Shown one piece after another: positions 52,896 to 61,700 of a stretch of 64,000 nucleotides of DNA (position 1 is the first letter of the stretch; each line of letters begins with the position of its first letter). Made by a program: the position numbers and the translations under genes. The stretch is from positions 1,144,827 to 1,208,826 of the forward strand of contig CBDBMH010000001.1 in NCBI GenBank assembly GCA_965207275.1, in the 5' to 3' direction. The stretch is from Bin22 sp965207275 (lineage in GTDB: Bacteria; Chloroflexota; Dehalococcoidia; Lucifugimonadales; UBA3495). The notes under the pieces are model-generated. The model was given only the letters and a program-made list of their open reading frames with translations. It did not search any database and was not told where the DNA came from.

Positions 52896-54345
52896 GGCTT
52901 TACGCATTTTGAGAAAAGTAAAAGGACAGGGTAAGCTGGCCTGACCCAAATTCCACTAAAGGCCCAGCCATGCTCACCCTGCCCGATGTCATTGTACCGC
53001 TGCTCACCCCATTCGCAATGCTGTTCACCAACCCGACCTGGCGGAAAGCGCAACTACTACTGGTGGGCACGATCCTCACTCCGGGCCAGCGGACCGTGGC
53101 CGCGGCGTTGCGCGTCATGGGCCTGAGCGACGACCGTAACTACGCCCGGTACCACGAGGTGCTCAATCGGGCGGTTTGGTCGTCCCGTGAGGTGGCCCGC
53201 GTCCTGTTGGTGCTGCTGCTCCAGCATCTGGATCACGGCGACGGCCCTTTGATCTTCGGCATCGACGAAACCCTGGAGCGGCGTCGCGGCGCCAAGATCA
53301 GAGCCCGAGGCATTTACCGAGACGCGGTGCGCTCCAGTCGCCACCAACTGGTCAAGGCCAGCGGCCTGCGCTGGATCTCCCTGATGCGGCTGGGTCAGGT
53401 CCCCTGGGCCGGACGTCATTGGGCGTTGCCGGTGCTCACGGTGCTGGCGCCTTCCTCTCGGTACTACCAGCGACAGGGACGTCGCCACAAGAAGATCACC
53501 GACTGGGCCCGGCAGATGATCATGCTGCTGCGCCGCTGGCTGCCCCATCGCTCCCTAGTGCTGGTGGGGGACAACGGCTATGCCGTGCTGGATCTCCTCC
53601 ACTGCTGTCAGTCTCTCCGCGAGCCGGTCACTCTCATCGCCAGATTGCGCCTGGACGCCGCTCTCTACGCGCCAGCGCCACCCCGTGAGCCAGGCCAAAA
53701 CGGCCGCCCGCCGTTGAAAGGCCCCCGGCGACCATCCCTGAAATCACTCCTCGAACAGAACAGCGTGGCGTGGGACAACGTCGCGGTGGCCTGGTACGAC
53801 GGCACCACTCGCATCGTGGAACTCACCTCCCAGACCGCCGTCTGGTACCGCTCGGGCAAGCCTCCTGTCACCATCCGTTGGGTGCTGATCCGAGACCCTC
53901 AGGGTGCCTTCGACCCCCAGGCTCTGCTCTGCACTGATCCGGCGGCGGACCCAACCCAGATCCTGGAATGGTTTGTCCTGCGCTGGCAGCTGGAAGTCAC
54001 CTTTCAGGAGGTGCGCACCCACCTCGGCGTGGAGACCCAGCGCCAGTGGTCCGACCTGGCCATCGCCCGCACCACGCCCGTCCTGCTGGGCCTCTTCTCC
54101 TTTACCACCCTGGCCGCCCACTCGTTGCAACAAGAGCGTCCCATCGCCCAACGCAGGGCCGCTTGGTACGACAAACCATCGCCGACCTTCGTGGACGCCA
54201 TCGCCCTGGTGCGACGCCATCTGTGGTTGGCGTCGGAGGGTTTCTCACTGTCCGCAGCCAACTCCGATACGCAGGAACTACCGATAGCTCTGTACCATCG
54301 ACTTGTAGATTCCCTCGCCTATGCCGCCTGAAAATGCGGAAAGCC
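52896..54345 (+). mobile_element. IS701-like insertion sequence
   Basis: About 1,450 bp. Inverted ends GGCTTTACGCATTTTGAG (52896 on) and GGCTTTCCGCATTTTCAG (from 54345 inward) agree in 16 of 18. One intact transposase fills it. No clear target duplication is visible, so the exact ends are uncertain by a few bases. It seems to have truncated the gene fragment at 54356. Confidence 0.75.
52970..54331 (+). CDS. DDE transposase (IS701-like, DDE_5 type)
   Basis: 453 residues. N-terminus WRKAQLLLVGTILTPGQRTVAAALRVMGLSDDRNYARYHEVLNRAVWS; first Asp in PLIFGIDETLERRRGAKI; second Asp in SLVLVGDNGYAVLDLL; Glu in VLRWQLEVTFQEVRTHLGVETQRQWS. The layout matches IS701/IS4-group DDE enzymes; the exact family is a judgement from memory. 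No frameshift. Confidence 0.8.
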   Translation: MLTLPDVIVPLLTPFAMLFTNPTWRKAQLLLVGTILTPGQRTVAAALRVMGLSDDRNYARYHEVLNRAVWSSREVARVLLVLLLQHLDHGDGPLIFGIDETLERRRGAKIRARGIYRDAVRSSRHQLVKASGLRWISLMRLGQVPWAGRHWALPVLTVLAPSSRYYQRQGRRHKKITDWARQMIMLLRRWLPHRSLVLVGDNGYAVLDLLHCCQSLREPVTLIARLRLDAALYAPAPPREPGQNGRPPLKGPRRPSLKSLLEQNSVAWDNVAVAWYDGTTRIVELTSQTAVWYRSGKPPVTIRWVLIRDPQGAFDPQALLCTDPAADPTQILEWFVLRWQLEVTFQEVRTHLGVETQRQWSDLAIARTTPVLLGLFSFTTLAAHSLQQERPIAQRRAAWYDKPSPTFVDAIALVRRHLWLASEGFSLSAANSDTQELPIALYHRLVDSLAYAA

Positions 54346-54355
54346 TAGGAAAGCC

Positions 54356-54535
54356 TTGAACGACGATGATGACACTTCCCTGGAGGTGGACTGCGAACCC
54401 GGAACGGAGTCGGATGCTGCCCTACTGGACCTGCTGGACGCCCTGTTGGAGGAACGGGGCCGGGTGCCCGACACCAAGGTTCTGCGGGTGAATTGCCGCT
54501 CCCTGGCGCTCTGCTGCGACTCCCGGCAGGTCTCC
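54356..54535 (+). pseudogene. Remnant of a small HTH-like gene beside the IS
   Basis: About 60 codons read NDDDDTSLEVDCEPGTESDAALLDLLDALLEERGRVPDTKVLRVNCRSLALCCDSR before the frame becomes noise. The ERGRV...LRVN-RSL-LCCDSR part looks like a helix-turn-helix segment. The 5' end is missing at the IS boundary and the 3' end is lost toward the Uma2 gene. Unsure. Confidence 0.35.
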
Positions 54536-54566
54536 CTCCCACCCTTCAGGTCAATTTCAGCGCCCC

Positions 54567-55385
54567 TCAGTTCTCTCGCAACCGGCGCAATTCCTCTTCC
54601 AACTCCCGGTTGCGGGCCTCGGCGGTGTCGGCGCGGCTGTCAGAGGCCTCGGCGCGGGCCTCGGCTTGAATGCGTGACTCCCGTTCACTGCTGGCGCGGG
54701 CCTCGGCCTGGACACGCAATTCCCGTTCGGCGCTAGCCCTGGCCCGCTCGCTCTCCAGGGTGGCGATGGGCTCCCCCGTGGCGGGGTCGCGGAACACCAG
54801 CCGGCCCTCCTCCCACCGCAGGTTCAGCCCCAGCGCCCGGCTGTACCCCTGCAACGCCCCGCCGGGCAGTTCCTCTATACCTATCGGCTCGTACCGGCCC
54901 TCCACCAGCCGGTCCCCGGCCAGCTTCGTCCCGTGGTGCTCCCCGGTCTCGTCGAAGCGCCAGTACTCCCCTATGCCCAGGGACTCGTAGTAGTCCCGCT
55001 TGTCTCCCACGTCATGCTCCCCCGTGCTCTCCGACGCCACCTCCAACACGAAGTCCGGCGCCTTCCCCTGCTCCTCTACTACGTAGCCGTTGCTGGCCCG
55101 GTAGGCCGCCGGGTCCGCGCCGAAGGCCACCAGCAGGTCGGGGTACCGCGCGCGGCGCTTGTCGAAAGCGGCGTCCGGGGCGATCCAGCGGTCAGCCTCC
55201 ACCAGGGTGGTCTCCGGGTGGCCCAGGTGCTGGGCCAGGTAGTGGGCGTTGCCGGTCTTCGCAATGTGGTCGAACTGGGTCACTTCATCAGGCTCGCGCT
55301 CGGGTATGTCGGGCAGGCGGAAGCGTTGCCGGACTTTCGGGGCCCTGGGGGTCTTGCTGCTGGCGCTGGTGTCGGCGGTGGTCAC
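54567..55385 (-). CDS. Uma2-family (DUF820) endonuclease-like protein with coiled-coil tail
   Basis: 272 residues from a GTG at 55385 with CCGAGG 6 bases upstream; there is no ATG near the conserved start, and the frame opens further to 55649 without similarity. The Uma2 PD-(D/E)xK core: DRWIAPDAAFDKRRARYPDLLVAFGADP (Asp), GKAPDFVLEVASEST (Asp-x-x-x-Glu), DKRDYYESLGIGEYWRFD (Lys, Tyr). From about residue 205 an Arg/Glu/Ala-rich coiled coil (ERARASAERELRVQAEARASSERE...) follows. Function in cells is not established. Confidence 0.85.
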   Translation of the reverse strand: MTTADTSASSKTPRAPKVRQRFRLPDIPEREPDEVTQFDHIAKTGNAHYLAQHLGHPETTLVEADRWIAPDAAFDKRRARYPDLLVAFGADPAAYRASNGYVVEEQGKAPDFVLEVASESTGEHDVGDKRDYYESLGIGEYWRFDETGEHHGTKLAGDRLVEGRYEPIGIEELPGGALQGYSRALGLNLRWEEGRLVFRDPATGEPIATLESERARASAERELRVQAEARASSERESRIQAEARAEASDSRADTAEARNRELEEELRRLREN

Positions 55386-55702
55386 GGCGAACCTCGGCTG
55401 ATCTGGCGTTGGGCGGGCCTGGCGTTGGGGTCCCGGTGGGCGATGGGCTGGCTGGTTGGGGGGATTATACCAGCGCCGGCCAGGCGCCGGCAGGCTGGCG
55501 AAAATGCCCGAACCTGCCGGGCGGCCGTCTTGCGGCGGGCGGCGAATTCGCGGATAATCGTTATTGCTGCTTGAAGAGCATTGCTGCTTCAAGAAGACAA
55601 TTTCAAGAAAACAATGGACGACGCCGGGCGAGGTCCCAGTTTTGGGCAACCTTGGGCAACGTTTACGGGACGCGGCCCCTGGCGGCGAGAAGGTGATTAG
55701 CG

Positions 55703-58700
55703 ATGGTGGCCGAGCTCATGGCGAAGACCCTGAAGACCCTGGGGAAAGCAGGCAACGCTTCATACCTACCCCTTTCAGCCCCCCCCCCGACTTCCGGGGG
55801 CGTCGTGCTGACCCGGCGGCGCGCCCTGTGGGCGCTGCCCCTGCTGCTCCTGGCCGTAATGATGGCGGCGGCGCTGTTCGCGCTGACGCCGGCGCAGCCG
55901 GCCGGCGCGCAGCAGGCGGCGCAGACCTTCGTCGCCAACACCGGTCAGTCAAGCCTAGCTGGGACACATTTGGAATATGATTTCGCCCAGGCGTTCACCA
56001 CCGGCAGCAACAGCGCGGGCTACAGCCTGCGCAGCGTCGGCGTGGAATTCGCCACTATCCAAAGCGGCTTCAGCTCTTCGTCCCTCACCGCCAGCATCCA
56101 CGCCGACTCCGGCGGGTCTCCGGGCAATTCCCTCGGGACCCTGACCAACCCCGCCAGCTTTCCCGTCTCCAGTTCGGACCAGACGCTGACCTTCACCAGC
56201 AGCGCGGGCATCGACCTTGCGGCGAACACCACGTACTTCCTGGTGATCGATCTAAGCAGTGCCGAGTCTGCTTCGTTGATGCGCCTAACGGGTTCGGACA
56301 GCGAGGACGGCGGAGGCCAGGCCGGCTGGAGCATCGGCGACGGTTTCTCGAGACGAGCGTGGAACACAACGGGCGCGTGGAGCACCTTCGCCTCGTCAAT
56401 GAAACTCAGCCTGGGCGGCGTCAGCAAGCCTTTCCTGGTGAGCAACTTCGGGCAGGCGAACGGCGGCACCGGCAATTTCGTCCAGCACGACCACGCGCAG
56501 GCGTTCACGACGGGCGCCAACGCCGGCGGGTACACCCTGACGGGCGTCGACTTCTCGTTTCCGCAAATCAACGACGGCGCGCTGGCGGGGAAGCTGGCTG
56601 CCGAGATCAGAAGCGACAGCAGCGGAGCGCCGGGCGCGGTGGTCGCCACCCTGACCAAGCCCGGCACGATCGCCGCCGGCACGAACAGCTTCACGCACTC
56701 GGGCGTGGCGCTCGCGGCGAACACCACGTACTGGGCGGTGCTGGACGTCACCCTGGTCCTGCTCCCCGGCGCCAACACCATCCAGAACACCGCGTCGGAC
56801 GCCGAGGACGCCGGCGGCGCGGACGGCTTCACCATCGCCGACGATGGCCACTACCGGACCTGGAACACCTCGGGCGCCTGGACCTCGTTCAGCCAGTCCC
56901 GCAAGATGACCATCCACGGCACGGCCGTCGAGACGGTCGAGACGGAGACCTTCGTCGCCAACACCGGCCAGGCGGACGGAGGCACCTCATTTTTGGGCAA
57001 TGACTTCCACCAGGCGTTCACCACCGGCAGCAGCAGCTTCGGCTACACCCTGCACAGCGTCGACGTGGAGTTCTCCACCATCGACAGCGCCTTCAGTTCC
57101 TCGGCGCTGACCGCCAGCATCCACGCCGCCTCCGGCGGGTCTCCGGGCAGCTCGCTGGGGACCCTGACCAACCCCGCCAGCTTCCCCGCCTCCACCTCGG
57201 ACCAGACGCTGACCTTCACCAGCAGCGCGGGCATCGACCTTGAGGGGAGCGCCACCTACTTCCTCGTGATCGACATGGACGCTGGCCAGGGTTCTTCGAG
57301 GGTACGCCTGACGGGTTCGGACGCCGAGGACGGCGGGGGCCTGGCCGGCTGGAGCATCGCCGACGGCGCCGGGACGAGAACGGCTTCCTCGACGGGCGCG
57401 TGGACCCCCAACGTATCGTCACTGAAGATCAGCCTGGACGGCGTCAGCAAGCCGCGGCCGTCGCGGGTGAGCATCCTTGGCGGCGGCGCCGTCACCGAGG
57501 GCGTCAGCGCCAGCTTCACGCTGAGGGCGTCCCCGGCGCCCCCGGCGGACCTGCCGGTGAGCGTGACGGTGGCCACGACCGGGGACTTCGGGTACGGCGC
57601 GCTGCCCACCAGCGTCACCATTCCGGCCTCGGGCACCGCGACGCTGGAGATCGCCACCGCCAACGACGACGTGGACGAAGCCCACGGCTCGGTGACGGTG
57701 ACGCTGGTGGACGGGTCGGACTACGACCTGGCCACGTCGCTGGGGACGGCGACGGTCCGGGTGCGGGACGACGACCCGCCGCTGGTGAAGAACACCGGCC
57801 AGTCGAGCGGCCTGGTGCAGGGCCTGCACGTGGACCTGGCGCAGGGTTTCGACACCGGCGGCAACCCCTCGGGGTACACCCTGACCAGCGTGGACGTGGC
57901 CTTCAGGCGGTCCACCGAGGACTTCGGCTCCAAGCTGACGGTCACCGTCCACAAAGGCGCCAACGGGGCTCCCGGCACGGTCGTGGGGACCCTGGCCAAT
58001 CCCGACTGGGTGAACCGGCAGGCCGGCACGTACCGCTTCACGCACCCGGGCGTCGCGCTCGAGGCGGACACCCGCTACTGGGTCGTGCTGGACGCAGCCG
58101 GGCTCACGGAAGGCAACAGCCAGGTGAAGTTCACGCAGAGCAACTCCGAGGACGAGGGCGCGGCGCCCGGCTGGAGCATCAACAACGACGCTCGCATCCG
58201 CGCGCAGGGGGGCGGCAACTGGATCACCCTGGTCGGCGGCTCCACTCTGTCCATGGGAGTCAACGGCCGGCTGCTGCCCCACTCGGACGGCTCCTACACC
58301 GTGCCCCTGGACTGGCCGCTGAAGCCGCTCGATCTGGGCGCGGGCGAGACGTTCCGGCTGCTGTTCATGACCGAAGACCACCGCGACGCCACCGCCGCCG
58401 ACATCGGCGTCTACGACGCCCACGTGCGGGAGGCGGCCCGCGACGGTCACGCCGCCGTCCGGCGCTACGCCGATCACTTCCGGGTGGTGGGCTCCACCGC
58501 CGCGGTGGACGCCCGGGACCACACCCGGACCAACCCCAACGACGCCGGGCACACGGACGCGGAGGTCTGGTGGCTGAACGGCGAGCGGGTCGCGGCGAAC
58601 AACGCCGGCTTCTGGTCCGACACCTGGGAGAACTGGGCGATGGCGGACCGGCGCTTCGAGAGCGGCGAGAGGAGCACCTCGAACGACTGGCCGTGGACGG

Positions 58701-61700
58701 GCACCCGCACCGACGGTGCGAAGGAGGCGAACCCTCTGGGCGCCAGCAACGCCCGGCGGGGACGGTTCTCGACCACCGACGCGGACACCGGCCCCATCAG
58801 CTACAACACCGTCGCCAGCACCCAGGACCACGCCTTCTACGGCATCTCGCCCCTGTTCCGGGTGGAGCCCACGCCGGTGAACGCGCCGCCCGGTGAGCCG
58901 GCGGTGATGAGCAACCTGGGCCAGGCGGACGGCGCGGCGTTGGATGTGACGACTGCCAGCACCGTACGTGACCGCGCGCAGTCGTTCACGACGGGCAAGA
59001 ACGGCGGCCACTACCGCCTGAACAGCGTCGACGTCGAGTTTGCCGAGATCGGCGACTCCGACGCCGCCCGTGATCTGAGGGTACAGATCTGGGCCGGCTC
59101 CGGCGGCTCGCCGGGCAGCACCGCCGCCGACGTCCTCGCCGACCTGGCGCGCCCCTCCATGCCGGTGGGCAGCGCCGACCAGACCTTCACCTTCACCTAC
59201 CAGGGCGACGACGGTTCGGGGCTGCGGCTGGAGCCGAACACCACCTACTGGGTGTACGTATACGACGCGTCCGTGCAGCCCAACAGCAGGTACACCCTTC
59301 GCGCCACCGCGTCGAACTCCGAGCGCCGGCGGGGCCTGCGGCTGCCCGAGGGCTGGAGCATCGGCGACGGCCACAGTTCCTGGTCGCTCTACCCCAACCC
59401 CGCCGTCTCCTGGAGCACCCACTCCGAGGCGCTCAAGATCGGCCTGAACCTGGGGGCCGCCGACGCCTTCGTGCAGTTCCGGACCTGTGAGGGCACGGTG
59501 TCGGGCAACACGTGCTCGACGGGCTGGGTGGTCGCCAACCACACCAGGCACGACCCGCCGCCCACGATCACGCTGACCGAGGGCGGCCCGGCGGTGACCT
59601 ACCAGTGGCAGGCGGTGGACCCCCACGAGCGCCGGCACTTCTACGTCGCCAGCCAGGTGGGTGAGCCGCTCAGCCACCACGGCGGCTACATCGGGCCGGG
59701 CCAACCGGACCGGGACCGGCTGATGTGCCACACCGGGAGTAGAAGCCCCTACAACCTGGGCGACCCCATCGTCGAAGGGCTTGGCCGGGATGGGATACAT
59801 TTCGGCTACGGGAGCACCGCCGGCCCGCTGCTGGACCGCCACGACGGCTGCCCCTTCTCGTCGCAGTCCGTCTACGAGGGCGACGCCAACAAGTGGCGTC
59901 CGGTGAGCCTCGCCGCCGGCCAGGACAGCGACGCCTTCGACCACGGGACGTTCCTGATCCACCGGCCCCACGCCGTCGGCCACAACTTCTATGAAAATGG
60001 CGTGCTGTACCAGGTGGAAGGCTTCGACTACCCCGAGGTGCGGGTGCCGCTCATCATCAGGGACGACGACCAGTGGGAGCAGACCCTGGAGTTCTCCATC
60101 GACGACGGGACCACCTGGACCTCCATCGAGGACGGCGGGCTCAATCTGGCCTTCCCGGCCTCGCTGAACACCGGGCGCAAGGCGCACTACTTCTGGGTGC
60201 GGACGAAGAACGACCCGCCGGCGGACCAGGACAAGCGCTTCTCCATCAGCGCCGACTTCGCCAAGCCGCTGTTGCGCAGCGGCACGTCGGAGTACTTCCG
60301 GTCCCACCGGGTCTGGTTCACCAGCCCCGCCGCCTCGCACCTGCACACCTTCAGAACTGACTCTGCCGTCAGCGCCGGCTCGGTCACGGTCGGCCGCACG
60401 CCGGTCCAGGTCGACATCCACGTCGGCGCCAACGTGGTCGGCAACGTGACCTTCCAGGTCGAGGGCTACAAGCTGTACGAGCGCAGCGACAACCAGATCT
60501 CGACGGAGACGCCGCCGAAGACGGTGCGCACCGACAGCTTCAGCTTCCACCGCACGCTGGGCTCCTGCGTGGGCTGCCAGCGGCTGCTGGGCGACCTGCC
60601 GGACCCGGTGGTGGAGCGCGTGGGCGATTTGACCTACGCCAACCTGTCGGACACGGGCATCGACCTGAGCTGGCCGCGGGTGGTCGGCGCCGAGGGCTAC
60701 GAGGTGCGCTACTGGTCCACCACGTCGCCCTTCCCCGGCGTCCCGGCCGACGAGGCCTGGTTCGGGGCCGAGCCCAACGACCCGGCCTGGAACATCCGCC
60801 ACCTGGAGCCGGACACCGAGTACCGGGCGGTGGTCTACTACCAGGACCACGGCGCGACGCAGCTGAGCACCGCCAGCCCGGTGATCCGCTTCACCACCCT
60901 TGCGGCGGGCTCGCCGGTGGAGGCGGAGCCCGCGTCGGTGATCGTGGAGCGGGTGCCCGAGGTGTCGATCAGCGCCGCCGGCGGGACCATCACCGAGGGC
61001 GAGGACGCGGTCTACACGGTCACCGTGAACCCCGCGCCCGACGCGCCGCTGGACGTCAGGGTGGGCGTGGCCGGCCCCGGCTCCGTGGTCGCCGCCCAGC
61101 ACCTGGGCGAGCGCACGGTGAACGTGCCCACCGGCGGCAGCGTCTCGTTCACCATCCCCACCGTCGACGACACCGGTTGGGGCTCCAACGGGATGCTCGG
61201 CGCGACGGTGCGGTTCGGCGAGGGCTACCGGCTGAACAGGTTCAGGAGCTACGCCTCGGTCTATATCGCCAACAACGACCTGCCGCCGCCGCCGCCGGTG
61301 CAGCTCAAGCGCGTCTCCGACACCACGGCGACCGTCGCCTGGAAGCCGCAGGGGGACGGCGCGTCCTACCTGGTCGTCTGGCACGAGAGCTTCACGGGCG
61401 TCCCGGTCCTGACGGAAGTCACGACCACCGCCACCGAGCACCAGCTCACCGGCCTCAAGCCGCAGTCGCATTACGTGGTCTCCGTCCTTCACGGGACGAA
61501 CCAGCTGGACCAGATCACCGTGCGGACCCTGGCCGCCGGCGCGACGCCGAAGACCTTCACGGTGGACTTCGAGACGCCCGCGCCCAACACGTCCGTGCCG
61601 GTGATCAGCGTGACCGCCGACGGCAACGTGACCGAAGGCGGGGACGCGACCTTCACGGTCAGCGCCAACCCGGCCCCGGCGGCGGACCTGGACGTGAGCG